In this document: piece after piece, positions 9,885 to 17,732 of the stretch
How the letters are laid out: the number at the start of each line of letters is the position of its first letter
Numbering within the stretch: position 1 is the first letter of the stretch
DNA from: SB15 sp964639245
GTDB lineage: Bacteria > Chloroflexota > Anaerolineae > Aggregatilineales > J027
Reading direction: 5' to 3'
Length of the DNA: 64,000 nt
NCBI GenBank assembly: GCA_964639245.1
Contig: CAZXCU010000006.1
Coordinates: 236,582 to 300,581, forward strand
Translations under genes and position numbers: made by a program
Notes under the pieces: generated by a model
The model's input: only the letters and a program-made list of their open reading frames with translations
Databases searched by the model: none
What the model was told of the DNA's origin: nothing

Positions 9885-10479
9885 ATGAATTTTCGGCAGT
9901 GGGGATTGTCGCCTGTTCGACCATTTGCAGGAACAGGGCGTGCAGGCGGTTGTCATCGGTCAATTCGGGATGAAAGGCCGTTGCCAGCCATTTTCCCTGC
10001 CGCACCCCCACAATCCGCCCATCTTCTAGCGCCGCGATAATCTCTACCCCGGCGCTTTCATCAACTGATGTGACGAGGGGGGCGCGGATAAAAATGGCCT
10101 TGAACGGCGCATCTAGCCCCGCAACATCCAGCAGGGTTTCAAAACTGTCTATTTGCCGTCCAAACGCATTCCGATTGACTTCAATATCCATCACATTGAG
10201 AATCGGTTGGTCACGCCCGATATTTTTAGCGAGAAAAATCAGACCCGCGCAGGTTCCCCAGACCGGTTTTTCTTGAGCAAAGTGTTTGAGTGGTTCAAGC
10301 AAATGAAATTGGGCCGCCAGTTTACCGATAGTGGTGCTTTCTCCGCCGGGGATAATCAGTCCATCCAAGCCATTGAGCTGTTCTGGCAAGCGCACCTGCA
10401 CCACTTCTGCTCCCAATTGTTCCAGCATGTGCTGATGTTCAATAAATGCCCCCTGAAGGGCAAGTACGCCGATTTTCAT
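9883..10479 (-). CDS. pdxT: Pyridoxal 5'-phosphate synthase glutaminase subunit PdxT
   Basis: PdxT releases ammonia from glutamine for PdxS, which builds PLP. The class I glutaminase triad is visible: Cys77 in GTCAGL, His170 and Glu172 in FHPEL. The substrate-binding GGEST is at residues 45-49. The length of 198 residues is normal. An upstream in-frame ATG at 10497 exists, but MKIGVLALQG at 10479 matches the family start. It is the third gene of pdxR-pdxS-pdxT and follows pdxS by 79 bases that contain a GC-rich hairpin. Confidence 0.96.
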   Translation of the reverse strand: MKIGVLALQGAFIEHQHMLEQLGAEVVQVRLPEQLNGLDGLIIPGGESTTIGKLAAQFHLLEPLKHFAQEKPVWGTCAGLIFLAKNIGRDQPILNVMDIEVNRNAFGRQIDSFETLLDVAGLDAPFKAIFIRAPLVTSVDESAGVEIIAALEDGRIVGVRQGKWLATAFHPELTDDNRLHALFLQMVEQATIPTAENS

Positions 10480-10520
10480 TGATTTTTTGTGTTCCATAGA
10501 GAAATTGTGTTGTAGTGTAT

Positions 10521-10541
10521 GGGCGAGCCACGAACTCGCCC
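10521..10541 (-). other. GC-rich hairpin between pdxS and pdxT
   Basis: GGGCGAG (10521-10527) pairs with CTCGCCC (10535-10541) around a seven-base loop. On the minus strand, which carries the operon, no T run follows. It could therefore be an RNA-stability or partial-attenuation element that sets the PdxS:PdxT ratio, not a full terminator. On the plus strand it is followed by AGAATTTTT, but no plus-strand gene ends there. Confidence 0.45.
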
Positions 10542-10558
10542 AGAATTTTTGTGGGATT

Positions 10559-11467
10559 TTACCAACCGCGCCCGGCAATTTTATCAGCTTCAGGCATCAC
10601 ACTGACATTGATGCCAACCATCGCTTCCCCCAGTCCACGACTGACTTCGGCAATGATTTTGGGATCGTTGTAGTGGGTGGTGGCTTCAACAATCGCTTTG
10701 GCGCGTTTTTCGGGGTCGCCGCTTTTGAAAATGCCACTGCCCACAAACACCCCGTCCACGCCAATTTGCATCAACAGGGCTGCGTCTGCCGGAGTCGCAA
10801 TTCCCCCTGCTGCAAAATTGACGACAGGCAGTTTACCTGTTTGGGCGACTTCCACAACCAGATGATAGGGCGCACCAATATTTTTGGCGTAGGTCATCAA
10901 TTCTTCTTCTGGCATGGTCTGGAGATGGCGGATTTCCCCCAGCACCGCCCGCGCATGACGCACTGCTTCGACCACATCCCCTGTACCCGCTTCCCCTTTG
11001 GTACGAATCATGGCGGCTCCTTCGCCAATCCGACGGAGTGCTTCGCCCAGATTGCGGCAGCCACACACAAACGGCACTTTGAATTTGTGTTTGCTGACGT
11101 GGAAGTCGTTGTCTGCGGGGGTCAGCACTTCACTTTCGTCAATGTAATCCACGCCAAGTGCTTCTAAGACCTGTGCCTCCACAAAATGTCCAATGCGGCA
11201 TTTCGCCATCACCGGAATTGTGACCGCTTTAATAATCCCCTCGATCATGTCGGGGTCGCTCATGCGGGCCACCCCCCCCTGAGCGCGAATATCCGCCGGA
11301 ACCCGTTCCAGCGCCATGACAGCGACAGCACCTGCCGCTTCCGCAATTTGTGCCTGTTCGGGTGTCACCACATCCATGATGACCCCGCCTTTTAACATCT
11401 GCGCGAGACCGCGCTTGACCGTTTCCGTTCCCGTTTGTGGGGTATGTCCGTTTGTCCCTTTGCTCAT
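10559..11467 (-). CDS. pdxS: Pyridoxal 5'-phosphate synthase lyase subunit PdxS
   Basis: PdxS condenses ribose 5-phosphate, glyceraldehyde 3-phosphate and ammonia from PdxT into PLP; twelve copies form the core complex. The 302-residue TIM barrel shows GGVIMDVVTPEQAQIAE, ALERVPADIR and VMAKCRIGHF with the catalytic Lys at about 88. The start at 11467 has a good ribosome site (GAGGAG, ten bases upstream), unlike the longer frame opening at 11545 inside pdxR. It begins 29 bases after the pdxR stop and is probably co-transcribed with it. A run of eight C (11272-11279) lies in the gene without breaking the frame. Confidence 0.97.
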   Translation of the reverse strand: MSKGTNGHTPQTGTETVKRGLAQMLKGGVIMDVVTPEQAQIAEAAGAVAVMALERVPADIRAQGGVARMSDPDMIEGIIKAVTIPVMAKCRIGHFVEAQVLEALGVDYIDESEVLTPADNDFHVSKHKFKVPFVCGCRNLGEALRRIGEGAAMIRTKGEAGTGDVVEAVRHARAVLGEIRHLQTMPEEELMTYAKNIGAPYHLVVEVAQTGKLPVVNFAAGGIATPADAALLMQIGVDGVFVGSGIFKSGDPEKRAKAIVEATTHYNDPKIIAEVSRGLGEAMVGINVSVMPEADKIAGRGW

Positions 11468-11496
11468 CGGTGAAATTCTCCTCATTTCTTTTGTTG

Positions 11497-12990
11497 TTAT
11501 AAAATAGGTCGGCGCTGAATATTGTTGCTCTGGAAGTCCTCCCAAGCTGCGCCCAACCGTCTAAACCCTTCGTGAATTTTATCCGGGGGGTAGGATCCGA
11601 AATTAATCCGAATATGCCGCGCTCCTTCACCATCTGTATGAAACAGCGTGCCAAGCGCATACGCAACCCCATGCTCCACCGCGCACATATACAACTCGGC
11701 GGCGGTTGGGCCAGAATCCGGCAATTCTAACCACATATATAACCCGCCCTTGGGGACTTTCCACTTGGCTTCGAGCGGAAAATACCGTTGGGCAGCTTCG
11801 ACGGCGGCATCCCGTCGGTCACGCAGCACATGACGGATGCGGTCTAAATGCCCCGGCAGGTAGCCGCGTTTCATATATTGATGCACCGCCCGTTGCAGCA
11901 GGCCGGGCGTACAAATATCTGTCGCTGCTTTGACCCGTGCCAATTGCTCACGGACTTGTCCTTCCGCCACCACATACCCGATGCGGGTTCCCGGCAGCAG
12001 AATTTTGCTAAAACTGCTCACATGAATCACCAACCCTGTTTCATCAAGGGCTTTTAAGGGCGGGGGAGCAGATTCATCAAAGTGCATTTCTTGGTAAACC
12101 CCGTCCTCCAGAATCATCAAATCATATTGTTCTGCCAGCCGCAAAAGCTGCCGCCGCCGATGAATGGACATCGTTGAACCCGTAGGATTGTGAAAAGTGG
12201 GGTTGAGATACAGGAGTTTCGGATGATAGTCGATTAATACGTCTTCGAGCGTATCCAGACACAAACCATCTTCATCCATTGGAATCCCGATTGGACTTAA
12301 CCGCCGTACATGAGCAATATCCAGAAAACCTAGATAGGTGGGATTCGTTGAAATCACTGCATCGCCCGGCGCAAGAATCGTTTGTAGCACAAGGTCAATC
12401 GCCTGTTGTGCGCCGCCCGTAATCAGGATATTTTCAGCGCGGGTGATAATCCCCTGTGAGGTAATAAAATCACGGATAGCCCCCCGCAGCGGTGTATAGC
12501 CTTCGGTTTCCTCATAGGTAACCGCCGATGCCCCATCTTTCTGCAACACCAGATCCAGCGCAGTATGAAAGGCTTCCACAGGCAAAAATTCATCTGGCGG
12601 TGCGCCGCAATTGAAGGTAATCACGCCCGGTTTATGATTCAAACGCAGAATATCCCGCATATTCTGGTGTGGGACAGGCTGACTCTGGGCATGGGTTTTG
12701 GGTGTGACCTTTCTGGTTTGTTCACCCCCAGAGACAAAAGTTCCCCGTCCGGGATGGGCAGAAATGAGACCTTTCGATTGCAATTCATTGTAGGCACTCA
12801 CGACACTAATCCGTCCAATTTTAAGGGAACGGGCAAGGTCGCGGCTGGGAGGTAGGCGAGTTCCTGCTTGCAAACGCCCGCTAGCGATATGCGCCTGAAA
12901 ATGCCGTATCAATTGCTGGTAGATTGGCTCTTCCGAGGCACGGTCTAACGGGATGTCCATATAAAGTGGGTCAATGATTTGCAGTACCAT
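11497..12990 (-). CDS. pdxR: MocR/PdxR-type GntR regulator of vitamin B6 synthesis
   Basis: This 497-residue protein joins an N-terminal GntR winged helix (about residues 20-87, with RLPPSRDLARSL and GRGTFVSG) to a fold-type I aminotransferase-like domain whose PLP lysine is K329 in SSFSKIL. Proteins of this build sense PLP and control pdxST or related genes. It is encoded immediately before pdxS in the same direction. Many PdxR genes are divergent from pdxST, so the co-directional layout suggests autoregulation of one operon. Repeated TTGGTATAG motifs lie just upstream. The ATG at 12990 is used; another in-frame ATG at 12960 is possible. Confidence 0.9.
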   Translation of the reverse strand: MVLQIIDPLYMDIPLDRASEEPIYQQLIRHFQAHIASGRLQAGTRLPPSRDLARSLKIGRISVVSAYNELQSKGLISAHPGRGTFVSGGEQTRKVTPKTHAQSQPVPHQNMRDILRLNHKPGVITFNCGAPPDEFLPVEAFHTALDLVLQKDGASAVTYEETEGYTPLRGAIRDFITSQGIITRAENILITGGAQQAIDLVLQTILAPGDAVISTNPTYLGFLDIAHVRRLSPIGIPMDEDGLCLDTLEDVLIDYHPKLLYLNPTFHNPTGSTMSIHRRRQLLRLAEQYDLMILEDGVYQEMHFDESAPPPLKALDETGLVIHVSSFSKILLPGTRIGYVVAEGQVREQLARVKAATDICTPGLLQRAVHQYMKRGYLPGHLDRIRHVLRDRRDAAVEAAQRYFPLEAKWKVPKGGLYMWLELPDSGPTAAELYMCAVEHGVAYALGTLFHTDGEGARHIRINFGSYPPDKIHEGFRRLGAAWEDFQSNNIQRRPIL

Positions 12991-13011
12991 ATTTCTAAAT
13001 GTAGCAGGCTT

Positions 13012-13066
13012 TTGGTGCTATTGGTATAGAACCAATTTTGTGACTCCCCCCAATTGGTATAGGAGA
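13012..13066 (-). promoter_or_regulatory. Putative PdxR operator: repeated TTGGTATAG motifs
   Basis: TTGGTATAG occurs at 13021-13029 and again at 13054-13062, exactly 33 bases (about three helical turns) apart. A degenerate third copy TTGGTGCTA lies at 13012-13020. The first copy is also part of the inverted repeat TTGGT-ATAGA-ACCAA (13021-13035). Direct repeats plus an inverted half fit the way MocR regulators bind. The position, 22-76 bases before the pdxR start, suits autoregulation of pdxRST. The assignment to PdxR is inference. Confidence 0.55.
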
Positions 13067-14974
13067 TTATTCCGCCAATTCTGCCCATTCTTCTAGCGCA
13101 TGGTTGAGTTGGCTGTCTTTGAGGTTGTGGTCTTGGTGCAAACGAAGTACCTCCTCCACTTTTCCGGCAATACTGGCGGCTTCCATTGCCTTGCTCATTT
13201 CGGCCAGTTCATCTTGAAGGGTGTGAATCAAAAATTCAAGCTCGTGGACTCGTTTTTCGCGCTGGTAAGGGGTCAGGCCACGCACCCGATGATTGTTGGA
13301 TTTGGCTTTTTCGGGTTCGGGTTTGCGCTGGTCAGCTTTTTTCTGTTCCTGTTCTTGGGCGCGGCGGGTTAAGTAATCGGCATACGAACCCTCAAAAATG
13401 GTCATCTGACCGTCTTCGGCGTGCCAGATTTGCGAAGCCAGCGCATCAATAATATAGCGGTCATGACTGACCATCAGAATCGTTCCGGCGAAATTCGCCA
13501 GCACGTCCTGTAACAATTCTTGAGAGGGAATATCAAGGTGATTGGTTGGTTCGTCTAGCAAGAGGACATTGGCTTGAGAAAGCGCCAATTTCGCCAGCGC
13601 GAGTCGTCCACGTTCCCCACCGGAAAGGGTACTCACCTGACGGAAAACATCATCCCCGGTAAAAAGATAGGCCGCCAGATAATTCCTCGCTTCACTGAGA
13701 GACATTTCCTTAAGGCGGGTAATTTCATCCAGCAGGGTATTCTGGGGGGTTAGATCTTCATGTGCCTGGGCGAAGTACCCCATATGCACTTGTGCGCCCC
13801 AGAGAACTTCTCCTTCAATCGGCGCGAGTTTCCCTAGAATTGTTTTGAGAAAGGTGGTTTTGCCTGCCCCATTCGCCCCGATAATCGCCGCGACTTCGCC
13901 CCGATACAACGTAAAATTCGGAACAGAAAAAAGCGGGGTGTCGTAGCCAACCGTGAGATTTTCTGTGGTCAGCACCTTGTCGCCGGTGCGGATATTCGCC
14001 TGCAACTGGATGCTGAATCCGCGTCGCTTGGGGGGGCGTTTTTTGAGCCACGCATTTTCAACTGTTCGCCCACGCCGGTCTGTGCCACTCATCAGACGTT
14101 CTAATCGTCGCAAACGTCCCTTGGCCTGTGCGGTATTTTGTCCGGCGATGTTACGCTGAATGTAGTCCTGCTCTTTGGCGATAAACCCCTGCTGCGCTTC
14201 ATATTCTTTCAAACGGCGTTCATACCGTTCTTCGCGCTGCTGCAAATAGTGGCTGTAATTGCCACGATATTCCTCTAATCCACCCCAATCCAATTCCCAG
14301 ATATGAGTCACGACCTTATCCATGAAATAACGGTCATGGGAAACGATCAGCACAGCGCCCGGAAATTGATTGAGAAAGCCTTCCAACCATTCAATCGCTC
14401 GAATATCGAGGTGGTTGGTGGGTTCGTCCAAGACCAGCAAATCGGGTTGTTCCAGCAGCAGTTTCGCCAGTAGCGCCCGGGTGGTTTGCCCTCCCGAAAG
14501 CTGATTCAAGGGTTTGTCGTACATCTCTTTCGGGAAACCCAACCCTTGGAGTACCTGCTGGATACGTATTTCATAGGTATAGCCACCCGCTTCCTCAAAC
14601 GCGATTTGTTTTTTGCCGTAACGTTCCAGCAGCTGTTCATCCCCATCATTCAAATGGGCTGCCAGCTCAGCGAGTTCGGCTTCTTGTTGACGCAGTGCTG
14701 CGAATACGGCGAGCATTTCCTCATGAACGGTATGCGTTCCCTGTAATTCGGGGCGCTGCGGCAAATAGCCCAACCGTATGCCTTTTGCGATTTGAATGGT
14801 GCCTGCCGAAGGGGATTCCAACCCCACCAGAATATTAATCAGGGTGGTTTTGCCCGCGCCGTTTGGCCCCACCAGCGCGATTTTTGCGCCTTGTGGTACG
14901 CTCACCGACACATCATCAAAAACTTCATCCGCACCAAAAAATTTACTGAGGTCACTGGTAGTTAAAATGGACAT
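13067..14974 (-). CDS. ABC-F family ATPase
   Basis: The protein has two ATP-binding cassettes and no membrane segment, the mark of ABC-F translation factors such as EttA, Uup and the ribosome-protection proteins. Both cassettes are intact: Walker A GPNGAGKTT and GANGAGKTT, signature LSGGQ and LSGGE, and Walker B LDEPTNHLD twice. A basic, Gln- and Glu-rich linker follows the first cassette, and a C-terminal coiled coil (about 560-635) resembles Uup/YdiF-type proteins. These act on the ribosome to rescue or adjust stalled translation. It is transcribed in the same direction as pdxR but with its own gap. The precise subfamily cannot be fixed here. Confidence 0.9.
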   Translation of the reverse strand: MSILTTSDLSKFFGADEVFDDVSVSVPQGAKIALVGPNGAGKTTLINILVGLESPSAGTIQIAKGIRLGYLPQRPELQGTHTVHEEMLAVFAALRQQEAELAELAAHLNDGDEQLLERYGKKQIAFEEAGGYTYEIRIQQVLQGLGFPKEMYDKPLNQLSGGQTTRALLAKLLLEQPDLLVLDEPTNHLDIRAIEWLEGFLNQFPGAVLIVSHDRYFMDKVVTHIWELDWGGLEEYRGNYSHYLQQREERYERRLKEYEAQQGFIAKEQDYIQRNIAGQNTAQAKGRLRRLERLMSGTDRRGRTVENAWLKKRPPKRRGFSIQLQANIRTGDKVLTTENLTVGYDTPLFSVPNFTLYRGEVAAIIGANGAGKTTFLKTILGKLAPIEGEVLWGAQVHMGYFAQAHEDLTPQNTLLDEITRLKEMSLSEARNYLAAYLFTGDDVFRQVSTLSGGERGRLALAKLALSQANVLLLDEPTNHLDIPSQELLQDVLANFAGTILMVSHDRYIIDALASQIWHAEDGQMTIFEGSYADYLTRRAQEQEQKKADQRKPEPEKAKSNNHRVRGLTPYQREKRVHELEFLIHTLQDELAEMSKAMEAASIAGKVEEVLRLHQDHNLKDSQLNHALEEWAELAE

Positions 14975-15097
14975 ACGCTCTGTTACATCTCACGTTTGGA
15001 ACACGGCTATTTTACAAGATTATCGCAAAAAAAAAGCGAGAGAGGCATCTGGGGGAAAACACATGCCCATCTCGGCTTTCGGGGGGAGCAACCCATA

Positions 15098-15118
15098 GTT
15101 GAAGGGGGGAACTTCAAC
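15098..15118. other. Perfect 7-bp hairpin in the ABC-F/FHA intergenic gap
   Basis: GTTGAAG (15098-15104) pairs with CTTCAAC (15112-15118) around a seven-base loop rich in G. It lies in the 230-base gap between the FHA regulator and the ABC-F gene. No T tract follows on either strand, so it may be an operator or a weak terminator. The rest of the gap shows nothing I recognise. Confidence 0.35.
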
Positions 15119-15204
15119 CATTAAGTTAATACGTTTTCACTATAGATGGAAAAAAGATAGACTGCCTAACGCCTAACCTCTTATCAAACAACGCTTTGCT
15201 GACT

Positions 15205-15855
15205 CTATTTGGTCAGGCGCTTATTGCGAAACATCAAGCCAAAACCGCGTCGGGTCACAATATAATCATGTTGTTCATCGGCTTCCATCAGGCGTTTTCG
15301 TAAGCGGCTCACCAGCGCGTCAATCGTCTGGTCATTGACTGTCAAATCCCCGTCCCAAACATATTTCCGAATATCTTCGCGGGTCACAACGGCATCTTCA
15401 TTATTGAACAGCAGCGATAGCAGCGAAAATTGACTGGGACTCAGCGGCGGGTCAAGCCGCTCGCCGTTAAGATAAACTTGTGCGGCGGAGTCGTCCAAAC
15501 GTAAACCGGGAACAGGCAGTTTGACTTCCGAAATTTGTGCGGTGGTGGCGGGGTCATCAAAAATAAAAGTGATGACATTTCCCACGTTAATTTCATCGCC
15601 GGCGCGAAGTTTGGTCTGGCGACGCGGTTCAAGCGGATGGTTATTTAAATAGGTGCCGTTGGTGCTGCCCATGTCCATCACGAACACCTGTTGATGGTCA
15701 AACCCGAATTCGACATGCAAACGCGAGACATCCGGTGAATCAATCACAAAATGGCATTCGCGGGCGCGTCCAATCGTAAACGGAAACGTGCGAAGGTCGA
15801 TTTGATTGCCTTCGCGGTCTCCATCCTTAATGTGCAGACAGGGTGCTGTTGGCAT
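15205..15855 (-). CDS. FHA domain-winged helix DNA-binding protein
   Basis: Residues 10-100 form an FHA domain that would bind phosphothreonine peptides (FTIGRARECHFVI, SRLHVEF, GSTNGTYLN). Residues 120-215 form an OmpR/PhoB-type winged helix (SLLSLLFNNEDAVVTREDI, TVNDQTIDALVSRLRKRL, VTRRGFGLMF). The combination suggests a transcription factor switched by Ser/Thr kinase signalling in place of an aspartate receiver. The ATG at 15855 is preferred to a GTG at 15867 because a GGAG site would touch that GTG directly. It sits downstream of the Cas4-like gene with an 86-base gap. Targets are unknown. Confidence 0.85.
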   Translation of the reverse strand: MPTAPCLHIKDGDREGNQIDLRTFPFTIGRARECHFVIDSPDVSRLHVEFGFDHQQVFVMDMGSTNGTYLNNHPLEPRRQTKLRAGDEINVGNVITFIFDDPATTAQISEVKLPVPGLRLDDSAAQVYLNGERLDPPLSPSQFSLLSLLFNNEDAVVTREDIRKYVWDGDLTVNDQTIDALVSRLRKRLMEADEQHDYIVTRRGFGLMFRNKRLTK

Positions 15856-15941
15856 GGGGTTACTCACTCCAAATGTTCATTCGTTTTATTTTATCAGAAC
15901 TCTCACAGGATGTGACTGATTTTTGAAGGGCGCATAGCTGA

Positions 15942-16673
15942 CTATTTGAATAAACTCTCCTCACAATCCTGACGATAGCGGCACGCATAACAGCGCCGCC
16001 GTTCTTCATGATTCCGGGGGACATCCTTCAGCAACCGATTGACTTCCATTTCATCAATCATCCGGGACAGTTCTTCTACCGCGTCCTCGTCAAAATCCAC
16101 CTCAAAGGTGCGCCCGTCCTCATACCGGATGACTCCGTAAAGCGGATGTTTTGGCTCATTTTCCGCCACCAGCATCCCGTGAGCAATGAGTTCCATAATG
16201 TGAGATTGATAGGGGGTTGGCGGTGAGGGCAAATCCTTACACAACATCGGAATTTTATACCCGTCCATATCGAGCAGATAATCGGGCTGGCCCACCAACC
16301 CAAATTGACGGGCGACCAGCGTTTTATGATTGGGATGGGCTTTGACCCCATGAAACACAATATCTTTGCTGGGTTCGCGCATCCGGCGGTAGATGAAACG
16401 CAGCAGGATAAACAAAAACAGGCTGACGAACACGCCAATGAGCGTAATCTCTACCCGTTGTGTTGCAACGAGCATCACCACCAGTGTTAGCGTCAATACC
16501 CCCGCCCGAAAAGGATGTCGCAGCCAGCGCCACAGGGTCAAAAAACCGGACGAATCGGCTATGGCGGGGTTGGCACGGTCATAGGCCAGCGCCCGCGCAC
16601 AATACAAATGCCGCCCAATTTCACTGGCGGTAATGAGCGGCGGGGCGGAACGAACCTCTTTAACTTTCGCCAC
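15942..16673 (-). CDS. Membrane-anchored Cas4/RecB-like protein with four cluster cysteines
   Basis: The 243-residue protein has the layout of Cas4-type PD-(D/E)XK nucleases: an early Cys (C25 in RHLYCARALAYDR), a GQPDYLL motif with D131, a following IPMLCKD with K146, a PYQSHIMELIAHG helix like the family's Q-motif, and three late Cys (228, 231, 237 in CYACRYRQDC). The four Cys would hold a 4Fe-4S cluster. Two membrane segments (about 58-71 and 76-95) are inserted after the first Cys, which is unusual. The acidic residue two before the Lys in active enzymes is Leu144 here, so activity is doubtful. A GTG start at 16673 overlaps the translin gene by 14 bases. No CRISPR array or other cas gene is present. 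Confidence 0.7.
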   Translation of the reverse strand: MAKVKEVRSAPPLITASEIGRHLYCARALAYDRANPAIADSSGFLTLWRWLRHPFRAGVLTLTLVVMLVATQRVEITLIGVFVSLFLFILLRFIYRRMREPSKDIVFHGVKAHPNHKTLVARQFGLVGQPDYLLDMDGYKIPMLCKDLPSPPTPYQSHIMELIAHGMLVAENEPKHPLYGVIRYEDGRTFEVDFDEDAVEELSRMIDEMEVNRLLKDVPRNHEERRRCYACRYRQDCEESLFK

Positions 16674-17304
16674 TGCTCAATTTCCGCAGCGCTGTTTCAA
16701 GGGCTTGCTCTAGGCTCTGTTGGCGCAAACTCATGGTTACATCCGCACGGGTATTTTGCGCCACACTCCGCACTACATCCGTTCGCCGCCGCAACCCGCC
16801 CGTAATTGCATCTGAAAAATCCATTGTAATCAGAATGGTATACACCGAATCCATGACCTCTAATAACCGTTCGGCCTCGCCATTATTTCCATGCCGGATC
16901 AAATCCAAAATCTGACGGCGCAATTCGGTAGAGGCTTCCGCCATCCCGTTAATATAGGTACTCGGAATCACCTCTAACATTTCGGGGGTGGGAATGGCTT
17001 CGCCGCGCACAAACGCATACATCAACTGCGCTTCGACATATTCCTTGAGCGCATCTTGGGTATAGCCTGTATAGTACAAATCCTGATGTTTGATGAGCAA
17101 TTCGTGCATGGCGTGGGCGGTAGCGCGGGTGTCGTCTAGCATTTTTTTAGCGTCCTCCCATTCCCGCCGATGAATCGCCCGAATCGTATTGGCGCATTGG
17201 CGGGTCAGTTGGCGGGAGGTACTCAGCGCGTTTTCCCGTACCTCATTCTTAATTTCAAAATACGCAATAATCGAATCCCCGATGCGGTCTAATTCATTCG
17301 CCAT
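16660..17304 (-). CDS. Translin family nucleic-acid-binding protein
   Basis: The 214-residue all-helical protein resembles the prokaryotic translin group (COG2178), with segments such as NTIRAIHRREWEDAKKML, LYYTGYTQDALKEYVEAQ and FSDAITGGLRRRTDVVRSV. Eukaryotic translin binds ssDNA and RNA and, with TRAX, forms an endoribonuclease; bacterial members are little studied. The ATG at 17304 has a strong AGGAGG site eight bases away and lies inside the end of the DUF3467 gene, so translation is coupled. It also overlaps the Cas4-like gene by 14 bases. The tight packing of DUF3467, translin and Cas4-like suggests a joint nucleic-acid role. Confidence 0.8.
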   Translation of the reverse strand: MANELDRIGDSIIAYFEIKNEVRENALSTSRQLTRQCANTIRAIHRREWEDAKKMLDDTRATAHAMHELLIKHQDLYYTGYTQDALKEYVEAQLMYAFVRGEAIPTPEMLEVIPSTYINGMAEASTELRRQILDLIRHGNNGEAERLLEVMDSVYTILITMDFSDAITGGLRRRTDVVRSVAQNTRADVTMSLRQQSLEQALETALRKLSSGES

Positions 17305-17629
17305 TACTTGCATCCTCCTGACCGGGTGTTTCCGGGGGTTTGACCCCACCAAAAAGTTGGTCTGCTAGTGTGATGTTCGCGGGAACTTCGATTTTGCCGT
17401 GTTTGGCTTCGTATTGTTCGATATTTTCGCCGAGTGCCTTGTACAACATTTTGGCATGGGTGGGGGTCATCACTACCCGCGTATGCACCTGCGATTTGGG
17501 AATCCCCGGTAAAATTTGAGCAAAATCCACGTAAAATTCGGTAGCCGTATGAATAATCAGCGCAAAATTGGCATACACTGCCCGTAAACTGGCGGGAATT
17601 TCCAGTTGAATCCGATTTGGTTTTTGCAT
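17294..17629 (-). CDS. DUF3467 family protein
   Basis: A small 111-residue protein matching the DUF3467 pattern (RAVYANFALIIHTATEFYVD, TRVVMTPTHAKMLYKALGEN). The function is not known. The family is compact, cytosolic and found across many bacteria. The ATG at 17629 is used, as a GTG directly before it adds one residue only. It overlaps the translin gene by 11 bases and probably forms a coupled unit with translin and the Cas4-like gene. It lies 103 bases after ssb, a gap that carries a hairpin. Confidence 0.82.
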   Translation of the reverse strand: MQKPNRIQLEIPASLRAVYANFALIIHTATEFYVDFAQILPGIPKSQVHTRVVMTPTHAKMLYKALGENIEQYEAKHGKIEVPANITLADQLFGGVKPPETPGQEDASNGE

Positions 17630-17677
17630 CACTCAACTTTCAATCATTTGGCGATTAGCTTAACGCAGCCAACACAA

Positions 17678-17706
17678 ATAAGCCACTTCCAACTGAAGCA
17701 GCTTAT
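17678..17706 (-). other. Twelve-pair hairpin between ssb and DUF3467
   Basis: Bases 17706-17695 and 17689-17678 form a 12-pair stem on the minus-strand RNA (two G-U pairs) with a five-base loop. The following bases ATTTGTGTT are only partly U-rich, so this may be a leaky terminator that lowers read-through from ssb into the downstream genes, or an RNA-processing site. Confidence 0.45.
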
Positions 17707-17732
17707 CACCTGTTTATCCGCAACGCTCCGCC

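Noticed and set aside
10487..11167. Plus-strand frame of 226 codons opposite pdxS
   Set aside because: pdxS is certain on the other strand; the translation is His/Phe-rich and family-less.
15942..16673. Cas4-like gene as a sign of a CRISPR system
   Set aside because: No repeat-spacer array, cas1, cas2 or effector gene is present anywhere in the window.
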